Below are positions 9,268 to 16,976 of a stretch of DNA of 26,207 nt, piece by piece. The stretch lies in assembly GCA_019637645.1 (NCBI GenBank), contig JAHBVH010000102.1, positions 1-26,207 of the forward strand, written 5' to 3'. Position 1 is the stretch's first letter, and the number at the start of each line of letters is the position of its first letter. Position numbers and translations under genes: made by a program. Below the pieces are notes generated by a model that worked only from the letters and a program-made list of their open reading frames with translations, did no database searches and had not been told where the DNA came from. Origin of the DNA: Caldilineaceae bacterium (GTDB taxonomy: Bacteria > Chloroflexota > Anaerolineae > Caldilineales > Caldilineaceae).

Positions 9268-9550
9268 CAGGACCAAAGACGCACAACGTAATCGCATTAG
9301 TACATTGTTCACAAAGTTTTTTGGTAGACCGCCCCAGGCTGATGAAGATTACCCATTAAATTCGGTAAACCAGCGCGGATTGAAATCAGCGCCTGCTCGG
9401 TCAAGCTGCGCGAAAGCACACGAGTGAGCTCTACCGCTTTCATTGCTTACCCTTCATTAGCCGTTGGGCTGCCGAACGCCGCCGGCGAAAACCCGCGGCT
9501 GAAATGCAAAAAACCTTAATCAACCATGTTAGGAGTTACGCACTTAGACA

Positions 9551-9583
9551 AGACCTGACAGGTTTGGAAAACCTGTCAGGTCT
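9551..9583. repeat. Tight hairpin, possible terminator of the CAP gene
   Basis: AGACCTGACAGGTTT (9551-9565) is followed by a 3-nt loop and its exact reverse complement (9569-9583). It lies about 60 bp beyond the stop codon of the minus-strand CAP gene, so it is well placed to end that transcript or protect its 3' end. No clear T-run follows on the minus strand, which makes it closer to a REP-type dispersed palindrome than to a classic terminator. Confidence 0.6.
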
Positions 9584-9643
9584 CTGGTCAGCCAGTCAAC
9601 TGCGTAACGGCTACATGTATAAGCCCAGCGCGCAGGCTGCCGG

Positions 9644-10267
9644 CTATGAGCCGGGGCGAGCGCTGATAAAGACCCAGTAATACTGATAGGGGCTGCCTGG
9701 CACTTGGACAAAGCCAATGCCATATTCGATCTGTTCGGCAAAGAAGCCTGTTTTACCAAGCAAATGGGTCGAATGCTTCTCCGAGCCCATCCAGGCATTC
9801 CACATACTATCCGCACCGTTGGGGCCAGCACCAATCGATTCAATGTTGTTACTTGTTAGCTCCTGTCCGTAACCATCCGCCAGCACATAGCCAGCCTGGC
9901 GTACCAAATAGTTGGGGCCGTGCCCATCCGGGTTAACATGGTTAAAATAGGCGCGACGCCCCATATCTTCGGCACGAGCCCGAGCCACGGCGGTGAGCTT
10001 CGCATTACAAGTAAGGCTTGTACGCTGCTGCTCGGCATGGGTGCGGAACAGCTCATCTAGGCGTTGCTCTTGTTCATTCAACTGACAGACGGTTTCACTG
10101 GCCTGGACAGATGGCCCGGTGAGGACAAGCGGGAGGAATAAATGGTGTTCTTGTGCCAGCGGATCGGCATAGACCTTGTCTGGCATCAAACATACCAACG
10201 TCACAACCACCAGGATAGTGGCCAAACTTTGGCGAGTCGAGGGATGGTGACAACGATGAGTTACCAT
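9644..10267 (-). CDS. Secreted CAP/SCP domain protein (YkwD-like)
   Basis: 207 residues. A signal peptide spans residues 1-34: basic start, hydrophobic core about 14-28, probable cleavage after VYA. It is followed by the LFLPLVL stretch often seen in secreted Chloroflexota proteins. The CAP domain covers about 62-205, with the pattern RAEDMGRRAYFNHVNPDG (conserved His110), a region where other members have GENIA (here NNIESIGAG), then WNAWMGSEKHSTHLL and YGIGFV before the terminal beta strand YYWVFISA. Bacterial CAP proteins are extracellular; their molecular activity is mostly unknown. The ATG at 10267 has an AGGAAA ribosome site and its own promoter (10331-10359). It is monocistronic, with spacers on both sides. 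Family assignment is firm; the role is open. Confidence 0.88.
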   Translation of the reverse strand: MVTHRCHHPSTRQSLATILVVVTLVCLMPDKVYADPLAQEHHLFLPLVLTGPSVQASETVCQLNEQEQRLDELFRTHAEQQRTSLTCNAKLTAVARARAEDMGRRAYFNHVNPDGHGPNYLVRQAGYVLADGYGQELTSNNIESIGAGPNGADSMWNAWMGSEKHSTHLLGKTGFFAEQIEYGIGFVQVPGSPYQYYWVFISARPGS

Positions 10268-10297
10268 TTTCTTTTCCTTTTTGCTACCTCGCTAACC

Positions 10298-10323
10298 AGG
10301 TACGGGATTGGACCCACGTACCT
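10298..10323 (-). promoter_or_regulatory. Stem-loop in the 5' leader of the CAP gene
   Basis: AGGTACG at 10298-10304 and CGTACCT at 10317-10323 are exact reverse complements, and inner GG/CC bases can prolong the stem. It lies between the predicted promoter and the ribosome site of the CAP gene, so it would form in the leader RNA or act as an operator. Confidence 0.4.
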
Positions 10324-10330
10324 GTCTTTG

Positions 10331-10359
10331 ATCATATAGCACTTGTGGGTGGATATCAA
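10331..10359 (-). promoter_or_regulatory. Sigma70-type promoter of the CAP gene
   Basis: On the minus strand, -35 TTGATA (10354-10359) and -10 TATGAT (10331-10336) are separated by exactly 17 bp; each matches the consensus at five of six positions. The predicted transcription start is near 10324, giving a leader of roughly 55-60 nt before the ATG at 10267. Confidence 0.55.
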
Positions 10360-10696
10360 CCGACTTCTAAATAAAATTTCACCATGACTGTAGTACTAAA
10401 AAATGCCTACCAAGCCGAACACCGTTCTGGCACTTTTGTCCTACTCTCAATTTCCATACAAATGTTGTAATTTTAGGAAATCATGACTTTGTACAGGAGA
10501 AAAAAACTAAAGAGAGCGAGATTGTATAGATAAATCAGCCAGCCAACCTATCACTCTTTTGAGAATATTTTGGACTATTACTCCAGATTTTGACTGAGGA
10601 TATAGTACACAGAATAAAGTATCCTATCCGTGGACAATCAGGCAGGGCCGCCTAAACACGAAAGACTAATGCGACAAGTATAGCGAATTTTATTTT

Positions 10697-10855
10697 TTGT
10701 TTCAGTTCGCCCGCGCCACCATCGCTGCTTGGCTTGTCTACTACTGCTACCCGCTTCCCTACGCACCCACCTACGCCGAAACTACGCGCCAGCTACGGGT
10801 ACTACATCCCCTGGCCCGGCTGCTTTCCATATCTGTATATCGTGAGGTAAACTAG
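10697..10855 (+). CDS. Possible small or remnant ORF upstream of murJ
   Basis: Opening at TTG (10697), 52 codons end at TAG (10855). The product has a Tyr/Pro-rich segment (YYCYPLPYAPTYAE) followed by a hydrophobic, basic stretch (LRVLHPLARLLSISVYRE). Codons in 10709-10800 end in C far more often than in the AT-rich DNA to the left, which hints at present or former coding. There is no ribosome site and no recognised family. It may be a gene remnant or a low-complexity CTAC-rich tract. Confidence 0.2.
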   Translation: MFQFARATIAAWLVYYCYPLPYAPTYAETTRQLRVLHPLARLLSISVYREVN

Positions 10856-10985
10856 GTTGCGCATAGGGTATTGCTGCCCAACACAGCATGGCGTGGGCCT
10901 CGCTCCTTACAGCGTAACAAGTAGGGACAGGTAGCGTTTCGGTGGCGAATTGGGCACAAGATAAGGGGTAGCAAAGGTAATCAGC

Positions 10986-12419
10986 ATGGCGGTTGAGGAA
11001 AAAGGATTGGGCACAAACACGGAGACAACACATCCCACCCTATGGCAAGCCGTACGGACGTTGAAGCTCCGGGCGATCTTGATGCACGAATTTACCATTA
11101 CCGAGGCCAGCGTCATTTTGATGGCTAGCTTTTTTACTTCGGCAATTTTGGGAGCACTACGGCAGGCCCTGTTTAATGCCCAATTTGGTATCAGCATGGA
11201 AGCCAATGCCTACTATGCCGCCTTTCGTCTGCCGGATACTCTCTTTACCCTGATTGCGGGGGGCACCTTATCCAATGCAATGATCCCGGTTCTGCTTGGC
11301 ACACGGCGGAGCGAAGGGGACGCGGCAGGGGCGCGCTTGGTCAGCCTTGTCTTGACGACTTTATTGGTCACCATGACGCTGATTATCGTTGTGCTGGCCA
11401 TCTTTACCCCCCTCTTCGTACGCTATCTACTCGCACCCGGTTTCGATGCGGAAACCGCCCAATTGACAGTGACGCTCACGCGCATTAAACTCCTCCAACC
11501 CCTCATCTTATCAATGGGTAGTGTAGCCACCGCGGTTTTGAACAGTCGCAATCGTTTTCTCCTACCAGCACTTTCGATCACCACCTATAACCTCACTTTG
11601 ATCGGTGGCATCTTGGCTGCGCGCGCCTATCCGCCCCTTGGGGTCTATGGGCCGACGATCGGCACCGTCGTCGGGGCGGCGCTCCAAGTGCTGATCCTGT
11701 GGCCGGGCTTTGCCGCGCTGCGCCATCAAGCTTGGTTCACTTGGGACCCCACCGATTTTCACTTGCGTGCCGTAGTCCGGCTGCTCATTCCCAATGGGCT
11801 ATCGGCCATGGTGAACTATACAGGGACGATTGTCGATACCGCGTTTGCCTCGCTGACGGCACAGATGGTCACCTTGCCCGCGATCTATAATGCCTCCTTG
11901 CTTGCCAACTTGCCAGTCACCCTGTTGGGCTATGCCGTTGGCTTGGCCGCCTTTCCGCGGCTCGCGGATCGGGCAGAAGCACAAGCTTGGCCCCAACTTG
12001 TGCGCCTTTTGCGGCAGGTGTTGGGGGTAGTCTGCTCCCTCTCCCTCCTCGCGATCCTGGTCATTTACGCGCTGGGGCGCTTTACCATCCGCACCTTGTT
12101 TGAACGGGGTGAATTCACCGCGGCGGCGGGGGATGCCACCTATGCCGCGCTCTTGCTCTATTCCCTGGGCCTCCCCTCTCACATTGCCACTGAAATTATG
12201 AGCCGGGGGCTCATTGCCCTGCGCGATACGCGTACCCCCCTCTTCACCAATATCGGGCAACTCATCAGCCGCGCCACCCTGATGGCGTTCTTTGTCCCCC
12301 GCATTGGCCTCTATGCCATCCCCGTGGCCTTTGTCACCTCGTCGATCCTAGAAACCATCGCCTTGGGTATTGTCCTGACGATCAAACTGCGCAGGCGGTT
12401 GGCAGAGAGTAGTGGGTAG
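10986..12419 (+). CDS. murJ: MurJ/MviN family lipid II flippase-like membrane protein
   Basis: 477 residues, almost entirely hydrophobic helices, about 12-13 membrane segments after a polar N-terminal tail of about 40 residues. MurJ flips the peptidoglycan precursor lipid II across the membrane. Family signs: GALRQALFNAQFG followed by AFRLPDTLFTLIAGGTLSNAMIPVL near residues 55-105, matching the MurJ pattern of an Arg in the first helix then Phe-Arg-x-Pro and an Ala-x-x-Pro segment; and ALRDTRTPL near residue 415, matching the family's A-x-x-D-T-x-x-P loop. It is slightly shorter than typical MurJ (about 500 residues, 14 helices). The start was chosen because AAAGG (10973-10977) lies 8 nt before the ATG. 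A Chloroflexota MviN homologue could also export another polyprenyl-linked precursor. Confidence 0.82.
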   Translation: MAVEEKGLGTNTETTHPTLWQAVRTLKLRAILMHEFTITEASVILMASFFTSAILGALRQALFNAQFGISMEANAYYAAFRLPDTLFTLIAGGTLSNAMIPVLLGTRRSEGDAAGARLVSLVLTTLLVTMTLIIVVLAIFTPLFVRYLLAPGFDAETAQLTVTLTRIKLLQPLILSMGSVATAVLNSRNRFLLPALSITTYNLTLIGGILAARAYPPLGVYGPTIGTVVGAALQVLILWPGFAALRHQAWFTWDPTDFHLRAVVRLLIPNGLSAMVNYTGTIVDTAFASLTAQMVTLPAIYNASLLANLPVTLLGYAVGLAAFPRLADRAEAQAWPQLVRLLRQVLGVVCSLSLLAILVIYALGRFTIRTLFERGEFTAAAGDATYAALLLYSLGLPSHIATEIMSRGLIALRDTRTPLFTNIGQLISRATLMAFFVPRIGLYAIPVAFVTSSILETIALGIVLTIKLRRRLAESSG

Positions 12420-12432
12420 TGGGGAGAGGAGA

Positions 12433-12464
12433 GAAGACAGTGGACAGTAGACAGAAGACAGTGG
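12433..12464. repeat. GACAGT-type direct repeats beyond murJ
   Basis: A purine-rich tract with repeated AGACAGTGG / GGACAGTAG / AGACAG units directly after the murJ stop. Similar units (AGACAGTAGGACAGTG) make up the inverted repeat at 20530-20577, so this is probably a dispersed spacer repeat of the genome. Confidence 0.5.
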
Positions 12465-12508
12465 AACGAGGGCTGAGCTTGTCGAAGCTCAGCCCTCGTT
12501 GATTTTTC
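12465..12508 (+). terminator. Strong Rho-independent-type terminator after murJ
   Basis: AACGAGGGCTGAGCTT (12465-12480), loop GTCG, and an exact 16-bp reverse complement (12485-12500), followed by GATTTTT on the plus strand. It lies between convergent genes, so it ends murJ and could also block read-through from gpmI, although no T-run follows on the minus strand. Its core (CTGAGCTTGTCGAAGCTCAG) looks like a common dispersed palindrome. Confidence 0.75.
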
Positions 12509-12545
12509 GCGTGGTGAAGCTGTGCGAAAGCACTCTATGCTTAAT

Positions 12546-12595
12546 AGCCCGCTTCAGCGGGGCTTCGGCTGACAGCCACAGGGCTTCAGCCTGTG
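12546..12595. repeat. Two REP-like short palindromes
   Basis: AGCCCGCTTCAGCGGGGCT (12546-12564) and CACAGGGCTTCAGCCTGTG (12577-12595) are imperfect palindromes sharing a GCTTCAG core. They resemble short dispersed extragenic palindromes and lie between the terminator and the gpmI stop. Confidence 0.5.
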
Positions 12596-12606
12596 ATGCT
12601 TGCCGG

Positions 12607-14142
12607 TTAGGCATGGAGGAGGGAACGGCCAGTCATCTCGGCGGGCGGTTCGATGCCGAGGAGATCAAGCACGGTTGGGGCCACGTCGGCCAAGATGCCC
12701 CGTGGGCGTAGATTGCGGTAGCCCTCACCAATAACAAAAATAGCGACGGGTTGGGTGGTATGATAGGTGTGGGGCTCACCGGTTTCTAGATTGATCATGC
12801 GTTCACAGTTACCATGATCGGCTGTCACCAGCGCGATCCCACCTTTGGCATTGATCGCCTCTACTAAGCGTCCCGCACACTCATCGACGGTTTCCACCGC
12901 CTTGATCGCCGCGGCGAGCACACCGGTGTGCCCCACCATATCGGGATTGGCAAAGTTCACCAAGATGAAATCATCCTCCTGCTCCTGCACCCGTTTGATC
13001 ACAGCATCTACCAAGGGTCGTGCGCTCATTTCGGGCTGCAGATCATAGGTTGGCACTTTGGGCGAGGGTTCGAGGTGGCGTTCTTCGCCGGTAAATTGCT
13101 GTTCTTTGCCGCCATTAAAAAAGTAAGTCACATGCGCGTACTTTTCCGTTTCTGCCGCATGGAATTGGCGGAGCCCAGCCTTGCTCAACACCTCGGCCAA
13201 GGGATTGGCAATATCGACATCTGGGAAAAGTACCGCCGTCGGCAGATCATCGGCATAGGAGGTCATGGTGACCAAGTGCAGATCGGCTATAAAGTCGCGG
13301 GCAAAGCCATCAAAGTCGGGCTTGAGAAAGGCCGTCACAATCTGGCGCATTCGATCGGCGCGGAAATTGTAGAAGAGCAGGCAATCGCCCGGCTCAACCT
13401 TGACTGATTTATCACCGACATCGAGCGCAACCGGTAATACAAACTCATCAGTGACGCCAGCGGCATAGGAAGCCTGGAGCGCGGCAGTCAGGCTCGGCGC
13501 GGTTCTACCTTCCTCGCCCACATGAAGAGCCATCGCGCGGTAGCCTTTCGCGGTGCGCGGCCAGCGCTTATCCCGATCCATCGTATAGTAGCGACCACAG
13601 GCCGAGGCGATGATCCCAGGGTGATCGGTGAGATACGCCTCAAGTTGCTTAGCAAAGCCCAGGGCGCTCTCTGGCGGGGTGTCACGTCCATCGGTAATGA
13701 CATGGATGATCGGCTCAACGCCATTTTGCTCGGCAGCCGCGAGCAGCGCATAGAGGTGACGACTTTGGCTATGCACTCCGCCTTCGCCCAGGAGACCGAT
13801 GAGGTGGAGTTTACCGCCACGCGCTTTGACACCCTGAATGGCGTCTAGAAGTACGGCATTCGCAAAGAACGATTCATCCCGAATCGCCAGATCAATGCGG
13901 GTGAGATCTTGATAGACAACGCGTCCAGCGCCTAGATTCAAGTGCCCCACTTCGGAGTTACCCATCTGTCCATCCGGCAACCCAACGGCTTCGCCAGATG
14001 CATCCAAGATCGAACGTTCTAACTCCCGATTCCAGCGGTCGTAGTTGGGCGTGTTGGCAAGCACAACGGCGTTACCTTCCGCCATTTCGCGAAGGCCCCA
14101 GCCATCGAGAATAATGAGGGCAACAGGACAATAGGGTTTCAT
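12607..14142 (-). CDS. gpmI: 2,3-bisphosphoglycerate-independent phosphoglycerate mutase
   Basis: 511 residues, the usual length for the family. It interconverts 3- and 2-phosphoglycerate in glycolysis and gluconeogenesis; the enzyme is cytoplasmic and usually Mn-dependent. The alkaline-phosphatase-fold motifs are intact: LIILDGWG with metal ligand Asp13, MGNSEVGH with the phosphoryl-accepting Ser63, GEGGVHSQ (His124), TDGRDTPP (Asp154), TADHGNCE and GEPHTYHTTQPV near the C-terminus. The start at 14142 is preferred over an ATG four codons upstream (14154), because GGAG lies 6 nt before it, whereas the upstream ATG abuts its only AAGGA. It has its own promoter (14182-14210), so it is probably a separate unit despite sharing strand with the cluster upstream. 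Confidence 0.96.
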   Translation of the reverse strand: MKPYCPVALIILDGWGLREMAEGNAVVLANTPNYDRWNRELERSILDASGEAVGLPDGQMGNSEVGHLNLGAGRVVYQDLTRIDLAIRDESFFANAVLLDAIQGVKARGGKLHLIGLLGEGGVHSQSRHLYALLAAAEQNGVEPIIHVITDGRDTPPESALGFAKQLEAYLTDHPGIIASACGRYYTMDRDKRWPRTAKGYRAMALHVGEEGRTAPSLTAALQASYAAGVTDEFVLPVALDVGDKSVKVEPGDCLLFYNFRADRMRQIVTAFLKPDFDGFARDFIADLHLVTMTSYADDLPTAVLFPDVDIANPLAEVLSKAGLRQFHAAETEKYAHVTYFFNGGKEQQFTGEERHLEPSPKVPTYDLQPEMSARPLVDAVIKRVQEQEDDFILVNFANPDMVGHTGVLAAAIKAVETVDECAGRLVEAINAKGGIALVTADHGNCERMINLETGEPHTYHTTQPVAIFVIGEGYRNLRPRGILADVAPTVLDLLGIEPPAEMTGRSLLHA

Positions 14143-14181
14143 GAAATTCTCCATTCCTTGTCAGCAGTATGCATTTTCTGC

Positions 14182-14210
14182 ATTATATCGACTCCACTTC
14201 CTTTGACCAA
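14182..14210 (-). promoter_or_regulatory. Promoter of gpmI
   Basis: On the minus strand a perfect -10 TATAAT (14182-14187) lies 17 bp from a weak -35 TTGGTC (14205-14210). The -35 overlaps a short palindrome (CTTTGACCAAAG) that could be an operator. The predicted start near 14175 is about 33 nt before the gpmI ATG. Confidence 0.5.
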
Positions 14211-14253
14211 AGTGCAGCGCCAGTGTGCGTGTTACTGATCCGATTTGGATGCG

Positions 14254-16125
14254 CTAGGGGGTTATCGCCACCTGCAAAAGCGCTTCCCGAAATTGCCCCA
14301 ACGCATGACCATGATAGGTAACCTCCACGGGCACCACGATCCGCGATGGCCCATTCGCGGGAAGGGTTGGGTGCGGGATGTCCTGTAGCTCAGCAGGCAG
14401 TGAAAAGGTGAACGTCAAACGCCCCGCGCGCTTCGGGGGGATGGTGATATGCGCTTCGGCGACGGCCATTGCCCAGGCCGCGGGCAAGATCGGTCGCGCG
14501 CTGGCGGTGCGCGCGGTCGCCGAATGGTTGGTAATCACCACCGACAACGTGACCGGCGCGCCGGGTGTGGCCACTTGTTCATAGGGCTCACAGCGAACCC
14601 AATGCTCATCTAGCCCATAGTTAGCATGATCCCATGGCACCAGTTGACCATATTGATCTTCGCGCAGCGCCAAATTAGCCCGCATGTGGCCGATTTCGTC
14701 GGCGGTGAAGTCAAACGCCGGCGCGACATGACAGTTGAAGATATGGGTTGGTTGCAAGCGCTCCATCAGCGCCAAACAGCGATCAAAACCAACCCCTGTG
14801 CCGAGTAAGTTACGATTACCACTGCAATAGTCATCGATGCCAGCCATGGTAAAGGAATCACCACTAAAAAAGAGCCGTACACCCCGGCCTTCCACCAACA
14901 GGCCGCCATGATAGTAGGTCTGGCCGGGGAAATGATAGGCTGTCATCTGAAATTCATTCCATTGCCAGCGTTGCCCGTCCGTAGTTCGCTCATCAATCCG
15001 CACCACGGTAGGTGAGATACAGGGCAACCGATAGGCTTGCGGCTCTGTCACCACCTCAGCGACTAGGCTGTCGGCATAGGTGGGACAGGGATAGAGCGCC
15101 TGGAATTGATCCAGATAATCCACATGGTCATCATGGTAATGGGTGACCCAACACCCCGTGACGCGGCGGATCGTGCCCTTGGTCTGCCACCGTTGGAGGG
15201 CATCTAACACGCTTTGTGCGCCACAATCCATGACAAAGGCTTCGCCATTGGCCGCGATAATGACCCAAGTGGTGCTCACATGGCGCAAAAAGTTCGGCAC
15301 CGGTTTACCCGCGCGGATGGGCATGTGCCCGACGCGGTCGGCATAGTCGGCAAACAGGTCGGGGAAGTAATGGCGCAGGGCCGAAATGGCGACATAGTTG
15401 TCATAACACTGCTCCAGGCGCTGCCGCAACAGATCCACCGCGCCAGCCAGATTTTGGAGAATCATGCCATGCGTTGGAATCAACCGCAGCGGGTTGATGG
15501 CAACCAGGCGCGCCAAACCCTGGAGCACGCGGTGCCGGTCACCCAAGAAGCCATGATAATCGGTGATGCGGCCATTGCCTTTTTGCAGGCTATACAATTC
15601 CCATAGTTGCCCCGCCCCGTAGATCAGATCCCCACAAAAGACAAACCGTTCCGTCCCCATTTCCACCAGATAGGAGAGGCTGCCATCGGTGTGACCAGGC
15701 GTCTCCAACGCGGTGATGGTCGCACCGCCCCACTGGATCTGATCACCTTCGGCATACACCTCTTGCACGGGCACCGATTCCGCCAACATGAGGTTGTGGG
15801 GGTGGATATTATAGAGATGCCAGCGCATCTTGGGATCATGCCAGAATTGCTCCACCGCTTCAAACCAGGGCCGCTCTGCCGCCGGTACGCCAACCACGGT
15901 GGATGGGGTCGCCAACCGCGCGACGCCGGACGCGCTGTCACGGTGATGGTGGGTCAAGAGAATATGATCGATCGCTGTAATGCCCAGCGCGGTCAGGGTG
16001 GCTTGCACATCCCCATTGCCAGAATCAATGAGCAGCGCCCGGTCACCGACGCGCACAATACCCACATTGCAGCAGCCGTGATGGACAAAGATATTATCAC
16101 TCAGTCGCGTATACCGTGTGGTCAT
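14254..16125 (-). CDS. Double metallo-beta-lactamase-fold hydrolase with C-terminal Ig-like domain
   Basis: 623 residues from ATG 16125, which overlaps the stop of the upstream creatininase gene as ATGA; an earlier in-frame ATG (16263) would lie inside that gene and is unlikely. Domain 1 (about 1-240) has THHHRD (His59, His61, Asp63), PGHTDGS (His145), CGDLIYG (Asp166) and PTHG (His219), but Ser64 replaces the last His of HxHxDH. Domain 2 (about 270-490) has complete THYHDDH (His329, His331, Asp333, His334), SGDSF (Asp423) and NCHVAP (His466), but FPGQT replaces the usual PGHT. Residues about 515-620 form a beta-rich Ig/NEW3-like domain. No signal peptide, so probably cytoplasmic. The family hydrolyses lactones, thioesters, amides or phosphodiesters; the substrate here is unknown. 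Confidence 0.82.
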   Translation of the reverse strand: MTTRYTRLSDNIFVHHGCCNVGIVRVGDRALLIDSGNGDVQATLTALGITAIDHILLTHHHRDSASGVARLATPSTVVGVPAAERPWFEAVEQFWHDPKMRWHLYNIHPHNLMLAESVPVQEVYAEGDQIQWGGATITALETPGHTDGSLSYLVEMGTERFVFCGDLIYGAGQLWELYSLQKGNGRITDYHGFLGDRHRVLQGLARLVAINPLRLIPTHGMILQNLAGAVDLLRQRLEQCYDNYVAISALRHYFPDLFADYADRVGHMPIRAGKPVPNFLRHVSTTWVIIAANGEAFVMDCGAQSVLDALQRWQTKGTIRRVTGCWVTHYHDDHVDYLDQFQALYPCPTYADSLVAEVVTEPQAYRLPCISPTVVRIDERTTDGQRWQWNEFQMTAYHFPGQTYYHGGLLVEGRGVRLFFSGDSFTMAGIDDYCSGNRNLLGTGVGFDRCLALMERLQPTHIFNCHVAPAFDFTADEIGHMRANLALREDQYGQLVPWDHANYGLDEHWVRCEPYEQVATPGAPVTLSVVITNHSATARTASARPILPAAWAMAVAEAHITIPPKRAGRLTFTFSLPAELQDIPHPTLPANGPSRIVVPVEVTYHGHALGQFREALLQVAITP

Positions 16126-16886
16126 GCCGTTGCTTGCGCCCCCGTCGCTGACCCGCCCGTTGCCAACCATTGAGCCAGAAAAGCCAACAAGGTCTGTGTG
16201 CTCATTTCCCCCACTACGGCCGCGGCATGGGTACGCGGGTCGATACCCACCAGCCCATAGCAAGGATGGCCTTGATACTCCTCCCCCATCCAGTTAATAC
16301 GCTCGGTCGGCCCGCCAATGTCATCGGTGGGCGGAGCCTGGAGCGTCTCCAGCTTGACCAACGCCGGGTCCAGATAGAGCATTGAAGAGGTTTCATACTT
16401 GGCGGCATGATCTCCTTCAACACCAGGCACTTGATTTTCGACCAGCGCCAAGAGTTGCATGGTTCCACCCGCGGCTTGATAGGCGTTCACCGCGGCATCC
16501 AAATATTGGCTGCGATTGGGATAGTGGCCCGAAATGAGAATGGCATGGGTGTAACCATCGCGTTCAAAGCCCTGTAACAACTCGGTGACCAGCAAAGTCA
16601 TTGCTGTCGCGCTCACCATATAGGAGTGCGGCCACTGGGTATGGCCACCACCCGATCCAAAGTAGAGTGGCGGATAGACTACACCGCCGACCTGCATGGC
16701 TAGCCCAACCAGTTGCTCATGGGCCTTGAGCGCATCCAGACCTACTGGGTTGTGATAGCCATGCCATTCCAACGCGCCAAAGGGTACATAAATCGCCGGA
16801 CGCGCGGCCTTGGCCGCGTCGATCTGCTCAGGTCGCATCCGCTCCAGCCGAACTTCGGTTGTCAGTTGATCGCTATAGATTCCCAT
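16122..16886 (-). CDS. Creatininase-family metal-dependent amidohydrolase
   Basis: 254 residues from ATG 16886, chosen because AAAGGAA lies about 7 nt upstream; the longer frame to 16967 adds non-conserved residues. Members cleave cyclic or formyl amides using two metals. Visible motifs: FGALEWHGYHNPVGLDA (Glu40, His42, Asp51), SGGGHTQWPHS, SGHYPN (His121) and EGDHAAKYETSSML (His160, Glu165). In Pseudomonas creatininase a Glu two residues after that His is a metal ligand; here it is Pro123, as part of a divergent motif, so creatinine itself is an unlikely substrate. It is coupled by ATGA to the double metallo-beta-lactamase gene, suggesting joint action in one pathway. Family assignment is firm; the substrate is unknown. 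Confidence 0.88.
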   Translation of the reverse strand: MGIYSDQLTTEVRLERMRPEQIDAAKAARPAIYVPFGALEWHGYHNPVGLDALKAHEQLVGLAMQVGGVVYPPLYFGSGGGHTQWPHSYMVSATAMTLLVTELLQGFERDGYTHAILISGHYPNRSQYLDAAVNAYQAAGGTMQLLALVENQVPGVEGDHAAKYETSSMLYLDPALVKLETLQAPPTDDIGGPTERINWMGEEYQGHPCYGLVGIDPRTHAAAVVGEMSTQTLLAFLAQWLATGGSATGAQATA

Positions 16887-16907
16887 GCTAAATTCCTTTG
16901 TGTGGAA

Positions 16908-16968
16908 CGTGATTCGGAGAAGGTGATTCGTGCTGGGTGGTTTATCACGGCACGTTCCCCGAATCACG
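16908..16968. repeat. Inverted GTGATTCGG repeats in spacer
   Basis: CGTGATTCGG (16908-16917) is matched by its reverse complement at 16959-16968, with another GTGATTCG copy at 16923-16930 and GAACGTG/CACGTTC pairing nearby. The repeats fill most of the 90-bp gap between the GH95 and creatininase genes. They may be dispersed spacer repeats or an mRNA structure tuning expression within the unit. Confidence 0.45.
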
Positions 16969-16976
16969 GCTCACGG

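Larger units (their letters stand above)
7879..9643. other. AT-rich, palindrome-rich spacer without an intact gene
   Basis: About 1.76 kb between the start of the giant gene and the end of the CAP gene. Base composition is visibly more AT-rich than the flanking genes. Short open frames exist (for example 9206-9427 plus and 9098-9286 minus), but none has a recognisable family, a ribosome site or coding-like codon bias. The stretch holds several strong inverted repeats (8215-8334, 8873-8909, 9202-9267, 9551-9583) and a probable decayed copy of the giant gene's leader (8402-8634). It may be the graveyard of a former gene or mobile element, or a regulatory or RNA-coding region. Confidence 0.6.
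10268..10985. other. Spacer between divergent CAP and murJ-like genes
   Basis: About 720 bp. The left end holds the CAP promoter and leader. The middle (10380-10690) is AT-rich with no visible gene. From about 10697 the DNA becomes GC-richer and has a coding-like third-position C bias up to a stop at 10855. The murJ-like gene starts at 10986. No clear promoter for murJ was identified. Confidence 0.5.

Noticed and set aside
9206..9427. 73-codon plus-strand frame in the spacer
   Set aside because: The product is highly polar, with no recognisable family and no ribosome site. The frame also runs across the inverted repeat at 9202-9267.
8114..9469. GTTRRRY-type motifs (GTTAGAC at 8114, GTTGGGC at 9463, and GTCTAAC at 9191) hinting at integron attC sites
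   Set aside because: No partner RYYYAAC core with correct inner arms was found at the proper distance, and there is no cassette gene or integrase in the window. Chance matches to a loose 7-mer.
13522..13848. 108-codon plus-strand frame inside gpmI
   Set aside because: Shadow of the firmly identified GpmI gene on the other strand.
16126..16263. N-terminal extension of the double metallo-beta-lactamase protein (46 extra codons)
   Set aside because: It lies wholly within the creatininase gene, has no homology-like features, and the ATGA start at 16125 fits translational coupling.
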